Positions 46,421-55,664 of a stretch of 64,000 nucleotides of DNA are shown piece by piece. Every line of letters begins with the position of its first letter. Positions within the stretch are counted from its first letter, which is position 1. Origin of the DNA: JAVBLD01 sp031553705 (GTDB lineage Bacteria; Bacteroidota; Bacteroidia; Bacteroidales; Marinifilaceae); assembly GCA_031553705.1 (NCBI GenBank), contig JAVBLD010000003.1, positions 62,001 to 126,000 of the forward strand. Direction: 5' to 3'. A model generated the notes under the pieces. That model saw only the letters and a program-made list of their open reading frames with translations. It did no database searches and was not told where the DNA came from. The translations under genes were made by a program, and so were the position numbers.

Positions 46421-48070
46421 ATGAAATATTATATATTATTTTTATTTATTTTTTGCTCCTTTTATCAATCGGCAAAAGCGCAGACGGGTGAGGATAAGGT
46501 GATTCTGAAGGCAATGCAGGATGAGTTGGAGCGTAGTCGGGAATTAAAACTACCCAATGAAGAGAAACCATTTTTTATTGCTTTTCATTTTGTTCGTTAC
46601 AATCAATATGAGATTAAAGGGAGTTTAGGGAGTATTATTTCTTCAACAGCAAATGAACAACAATCTATTGGGGCTGTTGATATACTTCTGGGCAATTGTA
46701 AGCAAACCAATCAGAAGTTATTCGGAGCGGCTGTACCGGGCCGGTGGATGCCGACGGATCTGAACTATGATGAGATGCGCCGTCGTTACTGGTTGCAGGC
46801 GGATAGGATATATAAAGACGCCGCATTTATGTTGGCGGATAAAAAAGCCCATGAACAGACCGCATTGCAAAACGAATCGGCGATAGACGACTGGACGTTC
46901 GCCTCTCCGATTACCCGTTATGTGGATTCGAAAAAGGACATTGCGTTTGATAAAGCCGGATGGGAAGACAAGGTATGCGAACTCTCGGAGGTATTTAATG
47001 CGTATCCCGAGCTATTTGATACAAGCGTAGCGATTAAAGTGTTTCAGGCGGATGTTTATATGAAGACCACCGATGGAACGACGTTACGTTATCCCGTTTA
47101 CTCGACGATGCTTATGGGGATGGCCAGAGTTATTACGAATTCGGGTGGATCATATTTCGATAATATCGTAACCGTGGCCGAATTTCCGAACGAACTTCCG
47201 GACATTGAAGATATGAAGAAAAAGTACCGGGAATTATGTGAAAACCTGGTTCGGATTAAAAATGCAACGCCTATGAAGGAATCTTACTCAGGGCCGGTTT
47301 TATTCGAAGGAGCTTGTGTCGCACAACAATTAGGCAGGATTATGAATTCAATCCTTACCCCTACCCGGCAGCAAAATAATTTGATAATGCTAGGAAAAAC
47401 TTCGGTACGGGATCGCTTCGAAACAAAGATTGTCGACTCGAAATTGACTGTAAAAAACTATGCTCACATGAAAGAGTATAAAGGTCAGCGGGTTTATGGA
47501 GCGTGCGAATTTGATGCGGAAGGTGTAATACCGGAGGCAGAGTTGACTTTAATTGATAAGGGGGTGTTAAAGCATTTTTTAAATAATCGCGTACCTAAAA
47601 TTGACGCGCCTCAATCGACGGGCAGCGCCCGGTTTCAATTGACAGGAGGGGTTTTGTTATCTACTTCGCCGCACATTTTACATATCTCAACTTCTGAGGG
47701 AATGAGCCGGGAAAAAATGCGGAAAGAGTTGATTAAGATAGCAAAAGAAGAAGGTTTGAAGTATGCCTATATTATAAGGACGGGGGCCGGATCGCGCTTT
47801 CTTCCATACCGGATTAATGTAGAGACTGGAGAAGAGGAGTTGATAACCGATCTGTTTTTTTTCGGGTTTGAGTTTGACGATCTTCGCCATTTGGTCGGAA
47901 TATCGAACGAGGAGGTGGTTTGCACTTCCCCCTATGCCGATAACAGAGCGCCTATAACTATTATCGCTCCTGCAGGATTACTTATGGATAACTGTATTTT
48001 ATTAAAATCCAGACGCGCTGATACGAAGGAAGTGCTAGAACATCCGATGATGCGTATGTCTAAGAAATGA
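46421..48070 (+). CDS. Secreted TldE/PmbA-like partner, copy 2
   Basis: A 549-residue paralogue of the protein at 42907. The signal peptide is MKYYILFLFIFCSFYQSAKAQ; the frame upstream of the ATG at 46421 translates the TTTCAAC repeat and is not coding. The metal motif is missing (FEGACVAQQLGRIMNSIL), as expected for a TldE half. Conserved U62 features are SKLTVKNYAHMKEYKGQRV, LTLIDKGVLKHFLNNR and a C-terminal PAGLLMDNCIL strand. It is followed 33 bases later by the metzincin lipoprotein gene, so the genes from 41139 to 49423 probably form one operon. Confidence 0.88.
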   Translation: MKYYILFLFIFCSFYQSAKAQTGEDKVILKAMQDELERSRELKLPNEEKPFFIAFHFVRYNQYEIKGSLGSIISSTANEQQSIGAVDILLGNCKQTNQKLFGAAVPGRWMPTDLNYDEMRRRYWLQADRIYKDAAFMLADKKAHEQTALQNESAIDDWTFASPITRYVDSKKDIAFDKAGWEDKVCELSEVFNAYPELFDTSVAIKVFQADVYMKTTDGTTLRYPVYSTMLMGMARVITNSGGSYFDNIVTVAEFPNELPDIEDMKKKYRELCENLVRIKNATPMKESYSGPVLFEGACVAQQLGRIMNSILTPTRQQNNLIMLGKTSVRDRFETKIVDSKLTVKNYAHMKEYKGQRVYGACEFDAEGVIPEAELTLIDKGVLKHFLNNRVPKIDAPQSTGSARFQLTGGVLLSTSPHILHISTSEGMSREKMRKELIKIAKEEGLKYAYIIRTGAGSRFLPYRINVETGEEELITDLFFFGFEFDDLRHLVGISNEEVVCTSPYADNRAPITIIAPAGLLMDNCILLKSRRADTKEVLEHPMMRMSKK

Positions 48071-48103
48071 TATCTATTCACATCAATAAAAACAAACAGT
48101 GTT

Positions 48104-49423
48104 ATGAAAAAGAGTGGAATATTAATATGGATTGTTTTCCTATTGCTTGGTATGTCGGCCTGCGACAATATCGTTGTAAAGTCGAATGTTACTAAAGAAG
48201 ATGACCTGCCGCCCGGTACGGAGTATGTTGCCGACGGAGAGCATTGCTTAAATGTCGTTTATTATGTCCCGGCCAATTTGGATACTCTTTCCAGATGGCA
48301 TAAGCGGTTGTCCGGTATTACATTGTATATGAAAGAGTTTTTCCGTCAGGGGATGGCGGATGCCGGGTATAAAAATCCTCTATTCCTTATGTTGAATAAG
48401 AATAATCCGGCCTATATAAAGATTACTTACCTGAAAGGTAAATATGAGACGACCGGTACGCTCGGAAGAAAACAGATTATGGAAGAGGTATTTGCTCATT
48501 TTAAGGCGAAACCGTCTGAGCAACTCAGTAATCAGTTCCTGGTTTATGTGCCGAAATTTCGGACAACAAAAGATTCAATTGTCGGTTTTACCGCCCGGAT
48601 ACCGGACGAGTCTGAAGCTCCGGCAGCACCTAGTGAGATTAAGCCTTGGAATTGCGGCTTTGTGATTGCCGAATGTGATCACGAACGGTTTGAGATCAGG
48701 CATGTTAATTCACCGCGGGCAAGAAAGAAATATCTGAGTAAAATGCCTTCAATCGCACATGAATTAGGGCATAGTTTCGGATTATACCATAACGGCAACC
48801 TTTCTGCAAGTTTGTATTTTTCAATTATGAGAAATGTTGCGGCGGATAGCACCAATATAAGAAGATTCCGTCCTAATCCTGCGGATGCTTTGTGTATGAA
48901 TGAGCTTTCGGTATTCGGAGGGGATGACGGTGATCGTTCCGTTCAGCCGGAGATAACCATCACAGATGTGAAGTTGGACCATTTTGCTAACGATACGATC
49001 CATGTAGAGTGTGCGTTCACCTCCCCCAGTGAGATTACAGGCGCTATTATTTATGTCGATCCGTGGTCGTCGACGGCCGGAGCAAAGGCGGATACCGATT
49101 CGACAACCTATTCGGATGACGATCAAATTACAATTGTCGTAAAGAAAATAGACCGTACGGGCGATCAATATCATTTTGTAATGGAATTTCCTTTCTCGCA
49201 GTTATCCGGTTTATATCGGATAACCTCTATGAAATTATCGTATGAATTCCGGTTCCGCTTTGTGGCAAAAGGAGGCTTAACCTTCCCCTATCGCAGTGTA
49301 AAAGGAGGCAGTATAAACGGCATGTTCCGCTGGCCTTTCGGAATGACAAGAACAACGATCGTGGGTAGCCGGCCTACACAATATATATACGCAACTGATA
49401 TTGCGGCGAGATATCGAAAATAA
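48104..49423 (+). CDS. Metzincin-type zinc metalloprotease lipoprotein
   Basis: A 439-residue lipoprotein (signal MKKSGILIWIVFLLLGMSACDN, acylated Cys about residue 20). It has a complete metzincin zinc signature, HELGHSFGLYH (H219, E220, H223, G226, H229), and a likely Met-turn at M242 in YFSIMRN. The N-terminal 200 residues contain strands and helices typical of the protease fold (LFLMLNKNNPAYIKITYLKG). The C-terminal part (about 285-439) is a beta-sandwich-like domain. I cannot assign a subfamily. It comes directly after TldE copy 2, which suggests that it generates or trims the peptides handled by the TldD/TldE pairs (inference). Confidence 0.85.
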   Translation: MKKSGILIWIVFLLLGMSACDNIVVKSNVTKEDDLPPGTEYVADGEHCLNVVYYVPANLDTLSRWHKRLSGITLYMKEFFRQGMADAGYKNPLFLMLNKNNPAYIKITYLKGKYETTGTLGRKQIMEEVFAHFKAKPSEQLSNQFLVYVPKFRTTKDSIVGFTARIPDESEAPAAPSEIKPWNCGFVIAECDHERFEIRHVNSPRARKKYLSKMPSIAHELGHSFGLYHNGNLSASLYFSIMRNVAADSTNIRRFRPNPADALCMNELSVFGGDDGDRSVQPEITITDVKLDHFANDTIHVECAFTSPSEITGAIIYVDPWSSTAGAKADTDSTTYSDDDQITIVVKKIDRTGDQYHFVMEFPFSQLSGLYRITSMKLSYEFRFRFVAKGGLTFPYRSVKGGSINGMFRWPFGMTRTTIVGSRPTQYIYATDIAARYRK

Positions 49424-49462
49424 GTGTGCATAAAGTTCTCTAATTAGAGTGTTGAAGAATGG

Positions 49463-49505
49463 GGAGCCCGAAGGTATATATGCCGGAAGGGCTCCTTATT
49501 TTTAT
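49463..49505 (+). terminator. Terminator of the TldD/TldE-metzincin operon
   Basis: GGAGCCC (49463-49469) and GGGCTCC (49489-49495) form a stem, and T-rich sequence follows (TTATTTTTAT). It lies 40 bases after the metzincin stop. Confidence 0.8.
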
Positions 49506-49555
49506 ATTTATCCGGATATATTATGTCAAAGGGGTATACGAACCTTTTTTAATTG

Positions 49556-50407
49556 TTAAAGCTTACCGATATGTTTAACGATCGCATTAATGATAGTATT
49601 CCAGTCCAGATAGTGTACTTCATGGCCTCCTCCATCGAGGGTGATCAGGGTCGAGCCTGGGATTGTGTGGAGAAGGGCTTCGGCATGGGCAAAAGGTAAA
49701 ACGATGTCTTCGGTTCCGTGGATAATCAGGGTCGGTGCGGTGATTTTTTTTGACTCTCCGTATAAATCCTCCCCACCTTTAAGGAATGAATGATTAAACA
49801 TACTTAATAGGTTATTGGCCCTGTCGAACTCGGTTTTGGCCAGTAAAACGGCTTTTTTTTCATCGAATGGATGCCTGGAACCATTCAATAGCCTCCAGCC
49901 TCCGACCATATATCGGAGTACCTCATCCCGGTTTTCCCAGTTTAACGTTGCCGCCGAAGCATGATAATCCAGAATTCGGCGATCGATTTGCGGAAGTTCG
50001 GGTAGATCATCCCAGACGCTTGAAGCAATTGCCGTGATGGTTAAAACTCTTTCCGGATGCCGGATTGCTATCAGTTGGGCAAGCATACCCCCTAACGACA
50101 TACCGGCCAGATGTGCTTTAGGCAGATTGTAGGCGTCCAGCACCGTTAATACATCTTCTGCCATATCGATTACCGAATAGGGCGGTTCGCCCGGAGGATA
50201 ACAGGTGGATCGCCCGACATCCCGGTTGTCGTAACGGATTACAAAGAATCCTTTACCGGCTAATAGTTCACAAAAATCCTTATCCCACCATGTCATCGAA
50301 GCACTGGCTCCCATAATAAGCAGCATCGGTGGATTTTGCGGGTTTCCGATATTTTCGGTAAAAAGCTCTACCTGTTCTTTTTTAATGATCTTTTCTTTAG
50401 TATTCAT
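49556..50407 (-). CDS. Alpha/beta hydrolase
   Basis: A 283-residue cytoplasmic hydrolase of the alpha/beta fold. The nucleophile elbow is GMSLGGML with S104. The oxyanion-hole region is LLIMGASASMTWW, and the acid and His are in HGTEDIVLP and GGGHEVHY. The FVIRYDNRDVGRST strand is common in the esterase group annotated as aclacinomycin-methylesterase-like, but the substrate cannot be inferred. It is convergent with the metzincin gene and divergent from the transglutaminase gene, so it is probably not part of either unit. Confidence 0.85.
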   Translation of the reverse strand: MNTKEKIIKKEQVELFTENIGNPQNPPMLLIMGASASMTWWDKDFCELLAGKGFFVIRYDNRDVGRSTCYPPGEPPYSVIDMAEDVLTVLDAYNLPKAHLAGMSLGGMLAQLIAIRHPERVLTITAIASSVWDDLPELPQIDRRILDYHASAATLNWENRDEVLRYMVGGWRLLNGSRHPFDEKKAVLLAKTEFDRANNLLSMFNHSFLKGGEDLYGESKKITAPTLIIHGTEDIVLPFAHAEALLHTIPGSTLITLDGGGHEVHYLDWNTIINAIVKHIGKL

Positions 50408-50717
50408 GATAATGTAGTTGAATGTGAATTAATAATGAGTAATGGGAAACAAATACAAGGCGAAAGGGCAGGATATAGGAAGAGAATACTTGCCACTTGC
50501 TCCCTGATTTTGGCTGCAAGATAGTCAGCTTTTTGTCTCTTTGCAAAGAAACTTATAACTCACAACCTATAATTCATAATTCGCTCTTCTAAAGTCTTTT
50601 TTTAACTATTTGTAGCATATTTTTCATCGAAACTTGTGGGATTCGTAATAAAGTTATATTTTTGCTTAGAGTTGTAAAGACTATGTTGTTTGTTAGTAAT
50701 CATCAATCTGTCAGGTT
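50408..50717 (+). repeat. Intergenic region with dispersed repeat, member 2
   Basis: This 310-base gap between divergent genes contains AT-rich repeat words (ATAACTCACAACCTATAATTC-type from about 50551) and the inverse of the CAAGTGGCA box (TTGCCACTTGCTCCCTG, 50490-50506). A TATATTTTTG stretch near 50647-50656 is a possible -7 element for the transglutaminase gene. Confidence 0.5.
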
Positions 50718-53384
50718 ATGAAGATCTGTTTGGCGATATTTTTTTCTGTTTTATTGTTGTGCGAGTGTAATAGAGGGCCTCATTTTATTACGGATGCAGC
50801 CTATCGGAGTATAGTGGAACACGACTTTAAAACAAAACGACAAGCATTATCCGGAGCTCCGGAAAACTTGTTTGCTGTATTTGATAAGCCGATAACATTA
50901 GAGGAGCGTGAAGCGCTTCAGTTTCTGTATGCCTACTCGCCGTTAGTCGATCTGACGGAAAGCGGAGGAGATTTTTTACTTTGGAATGTGCGGTTGGCAT
51001 TGAATATAAAGCGGGAGATGCCTTGGGGAAAGGAGATTCCGGAAGCGATATTCCGCCATTTTGTGCTTCCGGTGCGTGGAAGCAATGAGAGCCTTGACTC
51101 TTCACGGATTGTTTTTTATCGCGAATTACGCGATCGGGTGATGACTTGTAAGACGATGGAAGAGGCGGCGCTGGAGGTAAACCATTGGTGCCATGAGAAA
51201 GCGATCTATATGTCTACAGATGCACGCACTTGCTCACCAATGACGTTGTTGACGACGACATACGGTCGGTGTGGGGAAGAGTCGATATTTGCCCTGGCTG
51301 CATTACGTAGTGTGGGGATTCCCGCTCGCCAGGTGTATACGCCAAGGTGGGCGCACTGCGATGATAATCATGCATGGATTGAGGTATGGGTGGATGGAAC
51401 CTGGAAATATTTAGGAGCATGCGAACCCGAGCCGAGGCTTAATATTGCCTGGTTTACCGCTCCGATACGCCGGGGTGTGTTGATGCAGGCAAGGGTATTT
51501 GGAAAATACAGTTCGAATGAGGAGGTTGTATTCACCACCTCCAGTATGACTCATGTGAATGTTACCGGATGCTATACCGATGTAAAAAAGGTGACGGTAG
51601 AGGTGGTGGACGATTGGGAGCTGCCGATATCCGGAGCAAAAGTGGAATATAAAATATATAATTATGGAGAGTTCTATCCAGTCGCGACTCTTCAGACGGA
51701 CAATAGCGGTCAGTCGACCCTTACGCTAGGATTGGGAGATTGGCTTATCTGGGCGAGTAAAGGAGGGCGTTATGGGTTTGCTCCGTTGCGGGCGGCAAAA
51801 GACGACCGGGTGAGGATCGTATTGGATAAAACGGGAAGTGAACAATATAATTTGCCGTATAGTGTGACGCCTCCTGTTGAAAAAGAGTATCAGGCATTGG
51901 TACCCGATGAGGAACGAGCGGAGAATGATCGTCGGTTTATGCGGGAAGATTCGATACGGAATGCTTATATTGCTACCTTTATCCGTAGTACGGAAGCTGC
52001 CGGTCTGGCGGAAAAATATGGAGTGAACCGTGATCTTTTTATCAAATACACCAGAGAGAGTCGTGGGAATTATGAAGAGATTATCCGCTTTATCGAGGAG
52101 ACAAAACCGGAACAGCGACCGGTTGCGATGGAGCTGTTACAGACCATTGCAACCAAAGATTTACAGGACGGTCGTGCCGGGATTTTATCCGGACATCTGT
52201 TGTCGGCTATACCTTTTAAGGATAAGCCACAGCATTCAGGTTATCTTTTGGGTGGCGTCAGTTATGATGATCTGTTCCGGAATTATATACTGAATCCACG
52301 GATCAAGAACGAACCGATCACAGCTTGGCGGAAACCGTTACAGCAGTATATGACGACACATCATATCAATTCGGTGGAGACCCTGGTTCGTGAAATGGGT
52401 AATATACGGGTGGTTGATTCGCTGAATGCCGGAGGATTACCTATGTCTCCGATCGGAGTACTGCGTTCGATGGTTACCGATATGCGTTCAAAGGAATTGT
52501 TCTTTGTTGCGGCCTGCCGGACAATGGGAACAGCTGCGCGTCTGAATCCGGTAAACGGTAAGCCGGAATACAATGCCGGTCAAGGTTGGACTCCGGCGAT
52601 TTTTACCCAGGAGAATATCGTGCCGAAAGGAGAATTGATGATCTTCTATACCGGACAAGAGGTAAAAGATCCGCTTTATTATACTCATTTTACTATTTCG
52701 AAATTATACCATGGTGTAGCCCGTTCTTTGGACTTGGGGAGTAATTCACAGGTGGATATGGGGGCCGGTGCTTCCTGGCGTACCATCTTCCGTGCTCCGG
52801 TATCCCTTGAGGAGGGAGATTATGTTCTGACAACAGGCAATCGACGAAGTGACGGTTCCGTATCGTCCCGAATCACAGCTTTCCATATTACAGCCGATAG
52901 TATTACACGGTTGGATATGAATATACGGAGCGCAGCAGAAGAAATCAATATTCTTGGATATATCGATCCGAGAATTAAGTTTATAACCGAAGATAACAAA
53001 TCATCGAATGTACAATGGCCGGCAAAAGGATATACTGCAGTGGCATATATTATGCCGAATAAAGAACCGGTAAACCATTTGATACGTGATATCAGTGCAA
53101 TGAAAGAGGATTTTGAGAAGAAGGGAATTACACTGACTTTCCTGTTTCCGAATAAGGAGCAATGCGAGAAATTCTCACGGCACGATTTTCGTCCGTTACC
53201 CTCTACATTAACCTTAGGTTATGACGTCGACAACAGAATTATAAATATGCTGACCGAAAGGTTACAGCTAAAAAATCCGGACAATCTGCCGTTGATTATC
53301 ATGGCCAATAAAAAAGGTGAAGTGATCTATATTTCGCAAGGCTACCGTATCGGACTTGGAACTCAGATTATGAGGAGAATGTAA
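50718..53384 (+). CDS. Transglutaminase-like lipoprotein
   Basis: An 888-residue protein with a short lipoprotein-type signal (LLLCEC, Cys 15 or 17). The transglutaminase core lies at about residues 150-250: nucleophile C185 in TYGRCGEESIFAL, H218 in DDNHAWIEVWVDG, and a third residue in LGACEPEP. After it come a carboxypeptidase-regulatory-like beta domain (about 285-375), a helical region, and a C-terminal thioredoxin-like or beta part. Family members can act as peptidases or amidases as well as cross-linkers. Position beside the peptidase operon suggests a role in envelope peptide metabolism, but there is a divergent gene in between and the link is weak. Confidence 0.85.
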   Translation: MKICLAIFFSVLLLCECNRGPHFITDAAYRSIVEHDFKTKRQALSGAPENLFAVFDKPITLEEREALQFLYAYSPLVDLTESGGDFLLWNVRLALNIKREMPWGKEIPEAIFRHFVLPVRGSNESLDSSRIVFYRELRDRVMTCKTMEEAALEVNHWCHEKAIYMSTDARTCSPMTLLTTTYGRCGEESIFALAALRSVGIPARQVYTPRWAHCDDNHAWIEVWVDGTWKYLGACEPEPRLNIAWFTAPIRRGVLMQARVFGKYSSNEEVVFTTSSMTHVNVTGCYTDVKKVTVEVVDDWELPISGAKVEYKIYNYGEFYPVATLQTDNSGQSTLTLGLGDWLIWASKGGRYGFAPLRAAKDDRVRIVLDKTGSEQYNLPYSVTPPVEKEYQALVPDEERAENDRRFMREDSIRNAYIATFIRSTEAAGLAEKYGVNRDLFIKYTRESRGNYEEIIRFIEETKPEQRPVAMELLQTIATKDLQDGRAGILSGHLLSAIPFKDKPQHSGYLLGGVSYDDLFRNYILNPRIKNEPITAWRKPLQQYMTTHHINSVETLVREMGNIRVVDSLNAGGLPMSPIGVLRSMVTDMRSKELFFVAACRTMGTAARLNPVNGKPEYNAGQGWTPAIFTQENIVPKGELMIFYTGQEVKDPLYYTHFTISKLYHGVARSLDLGSNSQVDMGAGASWRTIFRAPVSLEEGDYVLTTGNRRSDGSVSSRITAFHITADSITRLDMNIRSAAEEINILGYIDPRIKFITEDNKSSNVQWPAKGYTAVAYIMPNKEPVNHLIRDISAMKEDFEKKGITLTFLFPNKEQCEKFSRHDFRPLPSTLTLGYDVDNRIINMLTERLQLKNPDNLPLIIMANKKGEVIYISQGYRIGLGTQIMRRM

Positions 53385-53399
53385 AAGAGTGATAAAATT

Positions 53400-53450
53400 A
53401 TGAATTATGAGTGATAAGTTTAATTTCATTTTTTATCACTCATAATTCAT
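53400..53450. terminator. Bidirectional hairpin built from repeat sequence
   Basis: ATGAATTATGAGTGATAA (53400-53417) and TTATCACTCATAATTCAT (53433-53450) are perfect 18-base complements around 15 bases. It separates the convergent transglutaminase and kinase genes and uses the same words as the dispersed repeat family. Confidence 0.75.
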
Positions 53451-53455
53451 CACTA

Positions 53456-54076
53456 TCATAATTTTCTTTTTTCTATAAACTCACGGATATAACATGCCGT
53501 TTCGTCGATCCCGAGGGTTGAGGAGTTAATGCATAGATGGTAGGAGGCGGCTACTCCCCACTCTTTGTTGGTGTAATAGTTATAGTATCTTGCCCGGTGT
53601 TTGTCGGTCCGTTCGATTACCTCTTCAGCTTTTTTACGGGAGACTTTTTGTTTTTCGGCTACCCGCTGGATCCGGTCTTTCAGATCGGCTGTGATAAAAA
53701 TGTTAGTGCTGCAAGGGTGGTCACGCAGGATATAGTCGGCGCACCGACCAATAAAGATACAGGACTGTTTTTCGGCCAGTTGGCGGATTACATCGCTTTG
53801 GATCCGGAATAATGTTTCGTTGTGCAGGTAGTTGTCAAGATATCCTTCGCTCATAGGGTTGGATAGCCAGCCCAGCGAATCACTGAAGAAACTGAACTTG
53901 GTTTTTTCATCGGCCCGTTCGAAAAACTCTTTACACAGTCCGCTTTTTTGCGCGGCAAGGTGTATTAATTCTTTATCGTAATAGGCAATGTCTAATTGCC
54001 TGGATAGTTTTTCTCCGATCATCAGCCCGCCGCTACCCAGCTGCCGGCCAATATTGATTACATATTTTTTATCCAT
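53456..54076 (-). CDS. Cytidylate kinase-like protein
   Basis: A 206-residue protein of the cytidylate kinase-like (AAA-type) family. The N-terminus INIGRQLGSGG is the phosphate-binding loop. An IGRCADYIL stretch (about 115-123) and an RIQRVAEKQKVSRKKAEEVIERTDKHRARYYN lid-like region follow. Members are widely annotated in Bacteroidales, but the physiological substrate is not established. The gene lies 19 bases after the MATE transporter gene on the same strand and may share its transcript. Confidence 0.85.
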   Translation of the reverse strand: MDKKYVINIGRQLGSGGLMIGEKLSRQLDIAYYDKELIHLAAQKSGLCKEFFERADEKTKFSFFSDSLGWLSNPMSEGYLDNYLHNETLFRIQSDVIRQLAEKQSCIFIGRCADYILRDHPCSTNIFITADLKDRIQRVAEKQKVSRKKAEEVIERTDKHRARYYNYYTNKEWGVAASYHLCINSSTLGIDETACYIREFIEKRKL

Positions 54077-54095
54077 AAGCTTAATAGAGTTTGAG

Positions 54096-55454
54096 TTACG
54101 AATTATGAGTTTTGAATTGCTTTTTTTTATATAAAGCGGCCAGTAGGCCCGCCGCTACGATAATTGCAACAAAGTCGGCGACCGGCATACTCAGCCAAAC
54201 GCCGGATATCTTCATATAATGGGGTAATATAAGCAAAAGAGGGATCAGGAAGATGACTTGGCGGGTTAATGATAAAAAGATCGCCTGCTTGGCCATTCCG
54301 ATACTTTGGAAAAAAGTGGATACCACCATTTGAAATCCTACCAGAGGATAAAAGATAAATACATCCCGCAGTCCGACCACAGCCAGATCGATCAGTGCGT
54401 CGTCTGTAGTGAAAATAGCGGCCACTGCATGCGGGAAAATTTCTACTATCGCAAATCCGGCAGTCATGATGGCGGTGGCAATGACGATTGATTTTTTCAA
54501 CACCTCATTTACCCGTGTATAAAGCGCAGCTCCATAGTTGTAACCGGCAATCGGCTGCATACCTTGGGTTAATCCCATGACAATCATGACGAAAAGGAAA
54601 GCTACCCGGTTAACAATGCCGTAGGCGCCTACGGCCAGGTCGCCTCCGTAGCGGATAAGACCCTGGTTGATCAGAACGATGATTATACACGAGGCCGCGT
54701 TCATCAAAAAAGGCGACAAGCCGATCGCAAATATCTCCTTGACGATGTTTTGCTGTAAACGGTAGATTCCTTTTTTGAAGCGGATAAAACTGTCACGGTC
54801 ATTAAACAAACCAATCTGCCATATCAATACCGCACATTGTGAAATAATGGTTGCGGCAGCGCTTCCCCGTATTCCCCATCCGAAGCCGAAGATAAATAGC
54901 GGATTAAGTACCAGGTTGATTAATACGGTAAAGATAGTTGCATACATTGCTGTCCGTGGTTTCCCTGCTGAACGCAGTAGTGCGTTTTGCCCCAGGTAGA
55001 TGTGTGTAATGGCATTACCCAGCAGGATGATCACCATAAAATCGTGCGCATACGGTAATGTTTGTTCGCTTGCTCCGAAGAAATAAAGAATCGGGTCGAG
55101 GAACAGTAATGCGAAAACCGAGAAGGCCACTCCCATGATGACGTTTAACATCAACACATTGCCCAGAATATGGTTTGCCGAATCGTAATCCTTCTGGCCC
55201 AGCCGGAGAGATAAGAGCGCGGCACCTCCCATACCGACCATTGCACCAAAAGCGGCGGCGAGGTTCATCAATGGAAAGGTAATGGCCAGACCGGATAGAG
55301 CCAGCGAGCCTACTCCATGTCCGATAAAAATACTGTCCGTTATATTATACAGCGAAGCAGCTGTCATTGCGATGATGGCGGGAATAGCGTATTGCATGAG
55401 TAACTTCCCCACATTTTCACTCCCTAAAGCTATCGGTGCTCCCTCTTTTTTCAT
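54096..55454 (-). CDS. MATE-family efflux transporter
   Basis: A 452-residue inner-membrane transporter with twelve predicted helices, using the Na+ or H+ gradient to export drugs or metabolites. It matches the MATE pattern of two six-helix halves (IPAIIAMTAASLYNITDSIFIGHGVG at the start; GLTQGMQPIAGYNYGA in the second half). Length is typical. A -7 candidate TACCTTTG (minus strand, 55483-55490) lies 29 bases upstream of the ATG. The cytidylate kinase-like gene follows. The substrate cannot be inferred. The genome uses Na+ pumps elsewhere, so Na+ coupling would be plausible. Confidence 0.93.
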   Translation of the reverse strand: MKKEGAPIALGSENVGKLLMQYAIPAIIAMTAASLYNITDSIFIGHGVGSLALSGLAITFPLMNLAAAFGAMVGMGGAALLSLRLGQKDYDSANHILGNVLMLNVIMGVAFSVFALLFLDPILYFFGASEQTLPYAHDFMVIILLGNAITHIYLGQNALLRSAGKPRTAMYATIFTVLINLVLNPLFIFGFGWGIRGSAAATIISQCAVLIWQIGLFNDRDSFIRFKKGIYRLQQNIVKEIFAIGLSPFLMNAASCIIIVLINQGLIRYGGDLAVGAYGIVNRVAFLFVMIVMGLTQGMQPIAGYNYGAALYTRVNEVLKKSIVIATAIMTAGFAIVEIFPHAVAAIFTTDDALIDLAVVGLRDVFIFYPLVGFQMVVSTFFQSIGMAKQAIFLSLTRQVIFLIPLLLILPHYMKISGVWLSMPVADFVAIIVAAGLLAALYKKKQFKTHNS

Positions 55455-55589
55455 CCCTTATCAATAAAATTCGATTTTTATACAAAGGTAGAATACTCTC
55501 GTCAAAAATCCTATTCTTCGGTAAAACAACCGGATTTAACAATGCAGAAAACAGTAGGAAAATTACGTCAACTCAATCCGTTTTGTTTT

Positions 55590-55620
55590 AAAAACAGAAC
55601 CGGAAGCTCCTATCCCTGTT
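55590..55620 (-). terminator. Likely terminator of the DUF4249 gene
   Basis: Read on minus: AACAG, then GGAGC...GCTTCC, then CTGTT, with a T run after (A run at 55590-55594 on plus). The stem is interrupted, so support is moderate. Confidence 0.45.
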
Positions 55621-55664
55621 CATTTACCCTGTTCTATATCCTTATTCCTTGCCCTTTTTAATCT

